Positions 1-8,554 of a DNA stretch of 64,000 nucleotides are shown here, piece after piece; position 1 is the first letter of the stretch; every line of letters starts with the position of its first letter. This stretch comes from Aquimarina aggregata (GTDB lineage: Bacteria; Bacteroidota; Bacteroidia; Flavobacteriales; Flavobacteriaceae): the NCBI RefSeq assembly GCF_001632745.1, contig NZ_LQRT01000013.1:676906-740905 (forward strand), in the 5' to 3' direction. The notes below the pieces were generated by a model. It made no database searches and was not told the DNA's origin. It was given only the letters and a program-made list of their open reading frames with translations. The position numbers were made by a program, and so were the translations under genes.

Positions 1-1633
1 AGTTGATTCTGATCACATAGCAAATACGTCAAATTAACATTAGTGGACAAATCTAGACTTGACAGTGAATTTTTTGTACATACTAAATTAGTTAAATTCA
101 ATAAATTTGAGACATCTAAACTATCTAATTGATTTTTACTAATACTTAAATACTTTAAAAGAGTATTAGAAGAAAGGTCAATACTAGAAATATTATTGTC
201 CTCGACAAATAATGCTTTAATATTTACAAAAGCCTCAATACCTGTCATATCGATAATATTCTTACTAAACAAATTTAGATTTCCTGTATAAGCCTCTGCT
301 TCTGTAACCTGTATTTCTGTATCTGCATTCGTATTAATAACTAAGTTATCGACTAATGCTTGCTTTAAATTAACATCCGGAATATAAACAACCGAACATT
401 GATTTGTAAATATAGTAGAGCTATCAATATCGGTAAACTGCTCACTAGCATACGCTACATCATCAACACAAATTTTAGCTGTTGGAGCTATATTTCTTAA
501 ATACAAAGTGGTCATATTTGTATTGTTCCCATTGTTAACATTTACTGAAGATAATTTACGACTAAACCCTGCAGAAAGATAGGTCAACCCTTTTTGAGTA
601 GAAACGTCCAATTCGGTAATCACATTATTATTACCACAAGTAATAGACTTCAAACTTGAGATCTCAGACAAATCTAATGATGGAATAGGGTTACTAGAAC
701 ATGTTAAAACTTCTAAATTTGGAAAAGGACTAACATCTATTGATTCTAATAAATTATTATTACATGAAAAACTCCTTAGAGAAGTAGATAACGATGGTAA
801 CAATAAAGTGGTCATATCATTATATCCACATGCAAAAATCTCAAGCTTATCGTTACCGGAAACATCTAAATGTGATATTTGATTTTGATCGCAAAGCAAA
901 TACGTCAAATTAACATTAGTGGACAAATCTAGACTAGACAATGAATTTTTTGTACAAACTAATGTATCTAAATACAATAAATTAGAGACATCTAGAACAC
1001 TTATCTCGTTATACGAAACAATCAAAAATTCTAACAATATATTTTTAGAAAAATCCAATGACCGTAACGCATTATCATTACAATAAAATGTTCTAAGAAA
1101 TGTGTTTTTTGATATATCAATACTTTTTAAATCATTTTCTCCAACTCCTAATGATACTAGTTTTGTATTCTTGGTAACATCTAGTTCAGCAATGTTATTC
1201 CTATTTAATGCTAAACTAGCAAGCATTATATTTTTAGACACATCTACAGTATACAAATTATTACTCGATAAATTTAATCCCTTAATATTTACAAAAGCTT
1301 CAATACCTGTTGCATCTCCAATATTCTTATTAAACAAATTTAAATATCCTGTATAGGCATTCGCTTCGGTTACCTGTATTTCAGTATCCGCATTTGTATT
1401 GATACTTAAATTGTTAATTAATGTGTTTTTAAGGTTGGCATCAGGAATTGTAACTGTTTGAGCATAAAAAATAGTAGAAAAAAGTAATAAAATTACTACA
1501 AGAACACTTTGTTTATTAAAGTTTTTATCTGAAGTTTTGAATTTATAAAAGGCAAAATTTAAATCTGCAATTTTTATCTGAGAATACTCAAGTATTGCTG
1601 AATTGGTTAATAATAAGGTTTTAAGTTTCATTT
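1..1633 (-). CDS. Leucine-rich-repeat surface protein, N-terminal part (runs off the left edge)
   Basis: A minus-strand frame starts at the ATG at 1633 and stays open for about 544 codons to the window edge, so the C-terminus is missing. About 40 residues precede a hydrophobic stretch ending YAQ, which looks like a late signal peptide. The rest consists of roughly 21-residue leucine-rich repeats of the Bacteroidota type (patterns like LxxLDVSxNxxL). A header motif (IPDxNLK...TNADTEIQVTEA) occurs twice, about 355 residues apart, and the repeats that follow are nearly identical between copies. The protein is therefore built from at least two LRR modules, like internalin-type secreted proteins. 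Function is unknown; surface binding is an inference. A C-terminal T9SS sorting domain would be expected outside the window. Confidence 0.85.
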
Positions 1634-1824
1634 TGTTTTTTTATAGTTTTGATTAATATCAATGGTAGGTGTCTTAATCAAACAAAATGTTACCCCGTTA
1701 TCATTTAATTTCAAATGCTAAATAAAATCTCCAGATGTAATAATCACGAACTATTTCTTAATCTAGATTAATTTTTTGACCATCCCTTATTCGGATTTTT
1801 GTATTGTACTATAAAAACAAAGAC

Positions 1825-2277
1825 ATGAATACCGAAAGAATCAACATCAATGAAGTTAATCCTAACGCATATCAACCTCTATATAAATTATATGACGACA
1901 TAAAAAAAAGTTCATTAACAGCATCAGAATTTTTATTAATCCAGATTAGAGCATCCCAAATTAATGGGTGCGCATATTGTATACAAATGCATATTAAAGA
2001 AGCTGTTGAACAAGGAGAAAAACAATTTCGAATTCATGCCCTAGCAAACTGGAAAGAATCTCCTTTTTTTAGTACAGAAGAGCAAATTATTCTTGAAATG
2101 ACAGAGCAAATAACCAACATTTCTATTGATGGATTACAGGATGCCCTATATCAAAATGCAATTACTGTTTTTGGCAAAGAAAAAGTAGCCGATATCATCA
2201 TGGGCATATGCTGTATTAACACATGGAACAGAATTGGTAGAGCTACATTAATGACACCTATTCCATCGCAAAACTAG
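1825..2277 (+). CDS. Carboxymuconolactone decarboxylase/AhpD-family protein
   Basis: The 150-residue protein carries the AhpD-type motif GCAYCIQMH, with the CxxC pair and following His that form the redox centre of alkylhydroperoxidase-like proteins. I place the start at the ATG at 1825 (MNTERIN); an in-frame TTG at 1804 would add seven unconvincing residues. It is followed 14 bp later by a DoxX protein and then a FAD monooxygenase, so the three are probably one redox or detoxification operon. The substrate cannot be read from sequence. The family assignment is firm, the role is not. Confidence 0.85.
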   Translation: MNTERININEVNPNAYQPLYKLYDDIKKSSLTASEFLLIQIRASQINGCAYCIQMHIKEAVEQGEKQFRIHALANWKESPFFSTEEQIILEMTEQITNISIDGLQDALYQNAITVFGKEKVADIIMGICCINTWNRIGRATLMTPIPSQN

Positions 2278-2291
2278 GCAAATATAAAACT

Positions 2292-2714
2292 ATGTACATC
2301 AAACTGTTTTTAAGACTAACCTTAGCTATAGGTTTTTTATCTGCCATAGCTGATAGGTTTGGAATGTGGTCACAAGAAAAATCTGCATGGGGAAATTGGG
2401 ATAACTTTTTAGAGTACACACAACTACTTAATCCCTGGTTTCCAGATGCTGTTATAAATCCAATTGCCATAGCGGTTACAATAGCAGAATTGTTACTTGC
2501 AATATTCTTAATTATAGGCTTCAAAACTACATTTGTAGCCAAATTGAGTGGTGTAATACTACTTACTTTTGCATTGGCAATGACTATTTCAACAGGTATA
2601 AAAGCGCCTCTAGATTATTCTGTTTTTACAGCCGCTGCAGCTGCATTTGGTTTAAGTCTCATTAAAGAGAAATTCTTTGAAATAGACACACTAATACATA
2701 CAGAAAAACAATAG
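2292..2714 (+). CDS. DoxX-family membrane protein
   Basis: A 140-residue integral membrane protein with about four hydrophobic helices (near residues 5-20, 50-70, 76-94 and 100-120). The start MYIKLFLRLTLAIGF and the RFGMW motif resemble the DoxX/DoxX-like family of small quinone-associated or redox membrane proteins. It sits between an AhpD-like protein and a FAD monooxygenase in the same orientation with short gaps, which supports a shared oxidative role. The family call is by overall pattern; no catalytic residues are visible. Confidence 0.75.
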   Translation: MYIKLFLRLTLAIGFLSAIADRFGMWSQEKSAWGNWDNFLEYTQLLNPWFPDAVINPIAIAVTIAELLLAIFLIIGFKTTFVAKLSGVILLTFALAMTISTGIKAPLDYSVFTAAAAAFGLSLIKEKFFEIDTLIHTEKQ

Positions 2715-2751
2715 TTTACTTTAATTTTAAGCTAAATAAAATACGCATACT

Positions 2752-3792
2752 ATGATTACAATTATAGGGGGAGGAATAGGAGGGCTGACAACTGCTTTAG
2801 CTTTCGAAAAACACGGAATTGATTATCATATTTTTGAAAAAGCACCTTCTTTAAAAACGGCAGGGGCTGGTATATGGCTTGCCCCCAATGCTTTGCAGGT
2901 ACTAGATTGGCTTGGTATCTTAGATAAAATAGCAGAAAAAGGAAATACTATTGACAGAATATCTGTCACTAATCAAGACTTGTCACCTCTTTCTGACACA
3001 CACCAAGGATTCGTAGTTGATACATTTGGATTTTCTACAATAGCAATTCATCGTGCCGAACTTCAAGAAATACTATTAAAGTCCATCCCGAAACATAAAA
3101 TCACTTTGGGCAAGGCTTTTCATAAATTCGAAAAAGCAACTCCTCAAAAAATAAAAGTGATTTTTGAAGACAATTCTTCTACGGTAACAGACACTTTAAT
3201 TGGTGCCGATGGTATTCATTCTAAAATTAGAAAACAGTTATTTCCAAAAAGCAAAATTCGTTACTCTGGTCAGACCTGCTGGAGAGGAGTTGCAGATATC
3301 AAAATTGACTCAGATTTTGAACATAGAGGTATTGAAATGTGGGGAAATCAAATTAGATTTGGAATCTCGAGAATATCTGACCAAAAAGTATATTGGTTTG
3401 CAGTAGTAACTAGTAAACCAAATCAAAAAGATAATACAACACATCTTAAGAACAAACTTTTAGAAATCTTTTCAAAATTTCATCCTATTGTACATCAACT
3501 CATCTCCAATACAATGAATGATAAAATTATTAGAGGTGATATTAATGATATAACTCCTTTACAACAATGGCATACAGATACTATTTGTTTGATTGGCGAT
3601 GCTTGCCATAGTGCTACTCCAGATATGGGACAAGGAGGTGCTCAAGCAATTGAAGATGCGTATTACCTGTCTCATTTTATCAATAATGAAGAAAATACGG
3701 AAATAGCATTTTCTAAATTTCAAAAGAAAAGATACAGTAAAGTAAATACTATTGTTAAATTATCGAGACGTACCGAAAAAATAGCACATTAG
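2752..3792 (+). CDS. FAD-dependent monooxygenase (PHBH type), probably shortened by an amber codon
   Basis: The N-terminus MITIIGGGIGGL is the FAD-binding GxGxxG motif. GADGIHSKIR lies in mid-protein, and LIGDACHSATPDMGQGG near residue 280 is the second FAD/ribityl motif of aromatic-ring and urate-type flavin monooxygenases. Translation stops at TAG (3790-3792) after 346 residues, short for this family. The frame then continues for 33 codons, reading like a basic C-terminal helix (RNFILKSTPNKILEKK), to TGA at 3892-3894. Full length would be about 380. This looks like a recent nonsense change near the C-terminus; whether the protein still works is unknown. Substrate unknown. Confidence 0.85.
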   Translation: MITIIGGGIGGLTTALAFEKHGIDYHIFEKAPSLKTAGAGIWLAPNALQVLDWLGILDKIAEKGNTIDRISVTNQDLSPLSDTHQGFVVDTFGFSTIAIHRAELQEILLKSIPKHKITLGKAFHKFEKATPQKIKVIFEDNSSTVTDTLIGADGIHSKIRKQLFPKSKIRYSGQTCWRGVADIKIDSDFEHRGIEMWGNQIRFGISRISDQKVYWFAVVTSKPNQKDNTTHLKNKLLEIFSKFHPIVHQLISNTMNDKIIRGDINDITPLQQWHTDTICLIGDACHSATPDMGQGGAQAIEDAYYLSHFINNEENTEIAFSKFQKKRYSKVNTIVKLSRRTEKIAH

Positions 3793-3983
3793 AAATACGG
3801 ACAGAGCTTTCGAAATTTTATACTAAAAAGTACTCCAAATAAAATTTTAGAAAAGAAAATGATTAAAATGTATCAGATTGAAAAAATGAATTGAGTAAAA
3901 ATTCAAGTCCAAAACACTATAGATTTTTAAAATAAATCAACTTTTCAAACTCTATCTCTAGTTAATGATTGAAGTAAGATAAA

Positions 3984-4982
3984 CTATGCATTAAGCATTT
4001 GCCAAAGCTTGTCTTTTAATTCCTGTAAACCTTGTTGTGCGACAGATGATATAAATAAATATGGAACCTTAAGTTGACTATCAAGTTCTACTTTTAATTC
4101 TTCTTGAAGCTCATCGTCTAGCATATCACATTTAGAAATCGCAACGAGTCTTTCTTTATCTAATAAATCGGGATTATAGCGCCTTAATTCGTCCAGTAAA
4201 ATCTCATATTGTTCAGTAATATTAGGAGCGTCTGCCGGTACTAAAAATAAAAGTGTTGAGTTACGTTCTATATGTCGTAAGAAACGATGACCAATCCCTT
4301 TACCCTCTGCAGCTCCTTCTATAATACCCGGGATATCTGCCATAACAAAAGTTTGAAAATCCCGATACTCTACAATCCCTAAATTAGGTTTAAGTGTGGT
4401 AAACTCATAATCTGCAATTTTAGGCTTTGCTGATGTAATTACAGACAATAAGGTTGATTTTCCTGCATTTGGAAATCCTACTAATCCCACATCTGCTAAT
4501 ATCTTAAGTTCAAGAGTAATATCATGTTCTTGTCCTTCGACTCCAGGTTGCGCATACCTAGGTGTTTGATTTGTAGAGCTTTTAAAATGCCAGTTTCCTC
4601 TACCTCCCATACCGCCTTCCGCAGCAATATATTCTTGGCCACTCTCAGTGATTTCGGAAATAATATTTTGAGTCTCTGTATCGCGTATTACAGTTCCCAG
4701 CGGTACATCAACATAAACATCTGTTCCATCTGCTCCAGTACTTCTACTTTTACTTCCATGCCCACCATGTTCAGCTCTTAAATGTCGTTTAAATTTAAGA
4801 TGATGAAGTGTCCACATATTGGGATTACCACGAAGGATAACATGACCACCTCGTCCTCCATCACCTCCATCCGGGCCTCCTTTAGTAATATATTTTTCTC
4901 GATGTAAATGCACAGATCCCTTCCCTCCGTTTCCGGAAGTCACATGTAACTTTACATAATCTACAAAATTTCCTTCTGTCAT
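3984..4982 (-). CDS. obg: GTPase Obg
   Basis: The 332-residue protein has an N-terminal glycine-rich Obg fold (residues about 1-158, with [13 protein letters not shown]) and a C-terminal GTPase domain. The domain shows the G1 loop GFPNAGKST, the G3 region DIPGIIEGA and an SKCD-type base-recognition motif. Obg binds the large ribosomal subunit and acts in 50S assembly and stress control. The variable C-terminal OCT domain of some orthologues is absent. It lies 56 bp downstream of hpt-adk on the same strand and is probably co-transcribed with it. Confidence 0.97.
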   Translation of the reverse strand: MTEGNFVDYVKLHVTSGNGGKGSVHLHREKYITKGGPDGGDGGRGGHVILRGNPNMWTLHHLKFKRHLRAEHGGHGSKSRSTGADGTDVYVDVPLGTVIRDTETQNIISEITESGQEYIAAEGGMGGRGNWHFKSSTNQTPRYAQPGVEGQEHDITLELKILADVGLVGFPNAGKSTLLSVITSAKPKIADYEFTTLKPNLGIVEYRDFQTFVMADIPGIIEGAAEGKGIGHRFLRHIERNSTLLFLVPADAPNITEQYEILLDELRRYNPDLLDKERLVAISKCDMLDDELQEELKVELDSQLKVPYLFISSVAQQGLQELKDKLWQMLNA

Positions 4983-5038
4983 AACTCAGTGCATGTTATC
5001 CCCGATAAATTGCGGAGAACTGGTAATAAATAAAACAA

Positions 5039-6145
5039 TTAAAGTTTATCGATAGTAGAACTTAAACGTTCTGTAATCTCTTCAATAGCTCCTACTCCAT
5101 CTACCCCAAAATATTTATCATGTTTTTGGTAGTAATTTTTTAAGATAGCCGTCTCGTCATAATATACTTTGATACGGTTACGAATTACTCCTTCATCAGC
5201 ATCATCAGCACGTCCAGAGGTTTTTCCTCTTTCAAGTAAGCGTTGCACCAATACCTCATCATCCACCTCTAATGCCACCATAGCACTTACCTCTGTTCCT
5301 TTAGAAGTTAATAATTCGGATAATGAATCCGCTTGTGCTTCGGTTCTTGGAAAACCATCGAATATAAAACCTTTAGCATTTGGGTTTTTATCAACTTCGG
5401 CATTAAGCATATTAATAGTAACCTCATCAGGCACTAATTGTCCCTTATCGATATAAGATTTTGCTAAAGTACCTAAATCTGTTGCATTTTTTATATTATA
5501 TCTAAACACATCTCCTGTCGAGATATGTACTAGATCATATTTTTGTTTTAAAACTTCTGCTTGTGTTCCTTTTCCAGCTCCTGGAGGGCCGAATAACACC
5601 AAATTTGTCATGTTATTTGATTTTAGTTGATAAACTTGAGTAAGATTGCGACCTAGTCCATCATAGTCTAAACCGTATCCTACTATAAATTTATTCGGAA
5701 TTTCAAATCCGATATAATCTATATTAATCTCTTTTGTATATGCTTCTGGCTTGAAAAACAAAGTAGCTATCTTCACATCACTACACCCTTTATCCTTTAA
5801 AGTTTCGGATAATAAAGCAATAGTATTTCCCGTATCAATTATATCTTCTAGAACAACAACGGTTCTTCCTGTCAATTTTTCATTGAGGCCAATTAACTCT
5901 TTAACTTCATGAGTTGTTTTGGTACCTTCATACGAAGAAAATTTCACAAAGCTTACCTCACAATCATAGTTAAAACGTTTAACTACTTCTGAAACAAACA
6001 TAAATGCACCATTCAACACCCCAATGAATAAGGGTTTTTTATCCGATAGCTCTTTATTTAACTGATCAGAAACCCTATCAATTGCTGTAGCTATTTCATC
6101 CTCTGCAATGAATGGAACAAATTGTAAATCGTGCAGTTTTATCAT
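5039..6145 (-). CDS. adk: Fused hypoxanthine phosphoribosyltransferase-adenylate kinase
   Basis: One 368-codon frame joins two purine enzymes. Residues 1-175 are a hypoxanthine/guanine phosphoribosyltransferase with the PRPP loop EDIIDTGNT at 100-108. Residues 179-368 are adenylate kinase with the P-loop GPPGAGKGT at 186-194, the NMP site DGFPRTEAQ, and the short LID typical of Bacteroidota Adk. The Adk part begins with its own Met at 179 (ATG 5611-5609), so a separate internal start is possible. Hpt salvages hypoxanthine with PRPP; Adk interconverts AMP, ADP and ATP. The gene is divergent from purK. A TAnnTTTG-like box (TATCTTTG, 6189-6196 on the complement) lies just upstream. Bifunctional forms of this length are, to my knowledge, usual in Flavobacteriaceae. 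Confidence 0.95.
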   Translation of the reverse strand: MIKLHDLQFVPFIAEDEIATAIDRVSDQLNKELSDKKPLFIGVLNGAFMFVSEVVKRFNYDCEVSFVKFSSYEGTKTTHEVKELIGLNEKLTGRTVVVLEDIIDTGNTIALLSETLKDKGCSDVKIATLFFKPEAYTKEINIDYIGFEIPNKFIVGYGLDYDGLGRNLTQVYQLKSNNMTNLVLFGPPGAGKGTQAEVLKQKYDLVHISTGDVFRYNIKNATDLGTLAKSYIDKGQLVPDEVTINMLNAEVDKNPNAKGFIFDGFPRTEAQADSLSELLTSKGTEVSAMVALEVDDEVLVQRLLERGKTSGRADDADEGVIRNRIKVYYDETAILKNYYQKHDKYFGVDGVGAIEEITERLSSTIDKL

Positions 6146-6261
6146 GCCTTCGTTTACTTACTCTCTACTGGTTTTCAATTTAAAGCGGCAAAGATAGTGA
6201 TTATAAAAGTTTGACTATAGCATTTACTTCGTATTATTATGGTTATTCTTTATGAAAAATT

Positions 6262-6269
6262 TATTTTTG
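6262..6269 (+). promoter_or_regulatory. Probable -7 promoter box of purK
   Basis: TATTTTTG matches the Bacteroidota -7 consensus TAnnTTTG and lies 30 bp before the purK ATG. No good TTG -33 element sits at the right distance, so this is a partial match. Confidence 0.45.
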
Positions 6270-6299
6270 CTCACAGTAGGTTAATTTCAAATCCCCGTA

Positions 6300-7457
6300 A
6301 TGATAAACTTTTTTTCATCAAATTTTAAATTAGGAATTTTAGGAGGTGGTCAATTAGGCAAAATGATGCTTTATGAAACCCGTAAATATGATATTCAAAC
6401 ATATGTTTTGGATCCAAATCCTGATGCTCCATGTAAGATCGCTTGTAATCATTTTGAACAAGGTAGTTTAATGGATTATGAGACCGTCTACAATTTTGGG
6501 AAAAAAGTCGATGTATTAACTTTTGAAATTGAAACCGTTAATATTAAAGCACTTGCTGATCTAGAAAAAGAAGGCAAAAAGGTTTTTCCTAGTGCCAAAA
6601 CCTTAGAAAAAATACAAAATAAAGGAAAGCAAAAGCTCTTTTATGAAGATCATAATATTCCCACAGCTAAATTTAGAAGGTTCTCTAATAAAGCGCATCT
6701 CACAGAAGGAATAACCGACAACAAGGTTAAACTTCCCTTTGTATGGAAAAGTACACAAGGTGGATATGATGGAAAAGGAGTTTCTATTGTGAAATCAGGA
6801 GCAGATCTAGTAAAATTACCTGATGTAGAATGCATTGCTGAAGAAATGATCAATTTTAAAAATGAAATTGCTGTAATTGTTGTTCGTAATCCGCAAGAAG
6901 AAATCAAAACTTATCCTGTAGTAGAGATGGAATTTCATCCTGAAGCTAATCAAGTAGAATATGTAATTTGTCCAGCAAGAATTGATGAAAAAATTGCTTT
7001 AAAAGCGATAGAAGTGGCTAAAAATGTATCAACTGCATTTGAGCATGTGGGTATATTAGCTGTAGAAATGTTTTTAACGCAAAATGATGAAATTTTAGTT
7101 AATGAAGTTGCTCCTAGGCCTCACAATAGTGGACATTATAGTATTGAAGCTAGCTACACTAATCAATTTGAGCAACATGTTAGAGCAATTCTTGACCTGC
7201 CCTTAGGTGCAACAGAAAGTAAAGTAGCTGGTATTATGGTTAATTTGGTTGGTGCCGATGGACATACAGGAGACGTTGTATATAAAAATATAGAAAAAAT
7301 AATGGCTTGGAGTGGTGTCACCCCTCATATCTATGGAAAAAAACAAACACGCCCCTTTAGAAAGATGGGACATGTTACAATTGTTCATGAAAGCATAGAA
7401 GAAGCCAGAATAATAGCCGAAAAGGTAAAAAAGACTATAAAAGTAATTAGTAGATAA
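6300..7457 (+). CDS. purK: N5-carboxyaminoimidazole ribonucleotide synthase PurK
   Basis: A 385-residue ATP-grasp enzyme that carboxylates AIR with ATP and bicarbonate to N5-CAIR in purine synthesis. The N-terminus has LGILGGGQLGKMM, followed by the ATP-grasp region (PFVWKSTQGGYDGKGV) and the metal/ATP loop NEVAPRPHNSGHYS. Length is normal for the family. It is followed 20 bp later by purE, which uses its product, so the two form an operon. It is divergent from hpt-adk, which puts purine synthesis and salvage back to back. Confidence 0.97.
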   Translation: MINFFSSNFKLGILGGGQLGKMMLYETRKYDIQTYVLDPNPDAPCKIACNHFEQGSLMDYETVYNFGKKVDVLTFEIETVNIKALADLEKEGKKVFPSAKTLEKIQNKGKQKLFYEDHNIPTAKFRRFSNKAHLTEGITDNKVKLPFVWKSTQGGYDGKGVSIVKSGADLVKLPDVECIAEEMINFKNEIAVIVVRNPQEEIKTYPVVEMEFHPEANQVEYVICPARIDEKIALKAIEVAKNVSTAFEHVGILAVEMFLTQNDEILVNEVAPRPHNSGHYSIEASYTNQFEQHVRAILDLPLGATESKVAGIMVNLVGADGHTGDVVYKNIEKIMAWSGVTPHIYGKKQTRPFRKMGHVTIVHESIEEARIIAEKVKKTIKVISR

Positions 7458-7477
7458 ATAATATAATAAATATCATA

Positions 7478-7963
7478 ATGAGCAAGGTTGGGATTATAAT
7501 GGGTAGTACTAGTGACATGCCAGTAATGGAAAAAGCTATTGATATACTACAAGGTTTTGATATAGAAATAGAAGTAGACATTGTTTCTGCACATCGAACA
7601 CCCGAAAAACTATTTGATTATGCCAAAAATGCGCATACTAGAGGTATCAACGTTATTATTGCAGGTGCAGGAGGGGCAGCACATCTGCCAGGAATGGTTG
7701 CATCACTATCGCCATTACCTGTAATAGGGGTACCCGTTAAATCAAGCAACTCAATAGATGGTTGGGACTCTGTATTATCAATTTTACAAATGCCAGGAGG
7801 TGTACCTGTTGCAACTGTTGCACTAGATGGCGCATTAAATGCTGGTATACTTGCAGCTCAAATCATTGGTTCTAATGATTCATGTGTATTAGATAAAGTT
7901 TTAATATACAAAGAAGGGTTAAAGCAAAAAGTTATTGAAGGAGCTAAAAAAGTTAAGAAATAA
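7478..7963 (+). CDS. purE: N5-CAIR mutase PurE
   Basis: The 161-residue class I PurE converts N5-CAIR to CAIR. The N-terminal MGSTSDMPVM and the SAHRTPE motif form the CAIR-binding site, and GAGGAAHLPGM is the conserved glycine-rich loop. Length is typical. It directly follows purK. A hairpin just after the stop (7987-8012) can end this transcript, although its better T-tract faces the other strand. Confidence 0.97.
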   Translation: MSKVGIIMGSTSDMPVMEKAIDILQGFDIEIEVDIVSAHRTPEKLFDYAKNAHTRGINVIIAGAGGAAHLPGMVASLSPLPVIGVPVKSSNSIDGWDSVLSILQMPGGVPVATVALDGALNAGILAAQIIGSNDSCVLDKVLIYKEGLKQKVIEGAKKVKK

Positions 7964-7981
7964 CCTCTGTAATAGAGCCAT

Positions 7982-8108
7982 AAAAAAAAGAGCCACTTCT
8001 CAGTGACTCTTTAAATATCAGGTCTTACAAAAGAATATAACAATATTTATTAACCAACTTAAATATATTACACAAAAAAATTCAATGTAAGACCCTACTC
8101 TTAAAACC
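7982..8108 (-). ncRNA. Candidate small RNA, rod-shaped and 6S-like, with its own promoter and terminator
   Basis: On the minus strand a canonical promoter (8114-8143) is followed by about 125 nt ending in a strong intrinsic terminator. Within it, a perfect 9-bp closing stem pairs 8086-8094 with 8021-8029. This encloses a large AU-rich internal loop and an apical stem (8042-8049 with 8060-8069). Closing stem, big central bubble and apical helix at this size match the general architecture of 6S RNA, and a 6S-Flavo family is known in this group. No open frame of note occurs on either strand. That it is an RNA gene is well supported; the 6S identity is an inference. Confidence 0.6.
7987..8012. 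terminator. Terminator hairpin between purE and the minus-strand small RNA
   Basis: Arms 7987-7996 and 8003-8012 pair with one mismatch around a 6-nt loop. On the minus strand the hairpin is followed by eight T residues, so it should end the small RNA efficiently. On the plus strand, after purE, the tail is only TTTAAA. Confidence 0.8.
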
Positions 8109-8113
8109 TACTA

Positions 8114-8143
8114 CAAAGGTAAAACCTTACTTTGATTACACAA
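8114..8143 (-). promoter_or_regulatory. Canonical Bacteroidota promoter of the small RNA
   Basis: Read on the minus strand, TTG (8143-8141), a 19-nt spacer and TACCTTTG (8121-8114) match the TTG-N19-TAnnTTTG consensus exactly. Transcription should start near 8108. Confidence 0.75.
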
Positions 8144-8290
8144 TAGAAGTAACAAAAAGTTATTAACAATTTTAGTTAAAAAGCCGTTTTTTTCGATGAA
8201 ATGCAATTTTAAAAAAAATTAACATTTTTTTTTAACATAAAAACACACATTAAAGAGAAAAAATAGAGTGAAAATATTTTTAAAAGAAGA

Positions 8291-8404
8291 AAAGAGCTAT
8301 AGAAATTATAGCTCTTTACATATATTTGGTCTTTGGTTCGAAAAAAATTATTAACGCTCATACCCCCAGCAAAAATAATTTTCGAGTTTCCCTACCCATA
8401 GACC
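8291..8404 (-). ncRNA. Second candidate structured RNA with intrinsic terminator
   Basis: On the minus strand, 8404-8328 folds into a long hairpin. The outer helix pairs GGTCT with AGACC and, past an A/A mismatch, TGG with CCA. The next helix pairs TCGAAAA with TTTTCGA, and an inner TTATT/AATAA helix follows after a three-base bulge. The apical loop holds a GCT/AGC pair around a G-rich stretch. A perfect 11-bp terminator stem (8291-8301 with 8307-8317) and a T-rich tail follow. The nearest -7-like box, TACCTTTA, is one base off consensus and lacks a TTG, so the 5' end is unclear. It could instead act in the leader of the peptidase gene on the plus strand. No known family recognised. Confidence 0.45.
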
Positions 8405-8554
8405 CTTTCACTAATAAACCGTGTTAAAGGTACAGGTATACCAAAGCAGTTAGATTAAAAAGCATGAAATGAAATCCTCTTTTTTCGATAAAAGACACCT
8501 TTTCTCGATAAAGAATAAAAAATATAATTAATAATTTAAAAAAAGAGCTCTATA

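Noticed and set aside
1804..1824. TTG start at 1804 for the AhpD-like protein.
   Set aside because: The ATG at 1825 gives a normal N-terminus; the seven extra residues are not family-like.
4524..4781. Plus-strand frame opposite obg.
   Set aside because: Lies entirely inside the well-supported obg gene and has no family pattern.
8100..8554. Short peptide genes in the gap after purE.
   Set aside because: Only very short frames exist; the strong paired structure and terminators fit RNA genes better.
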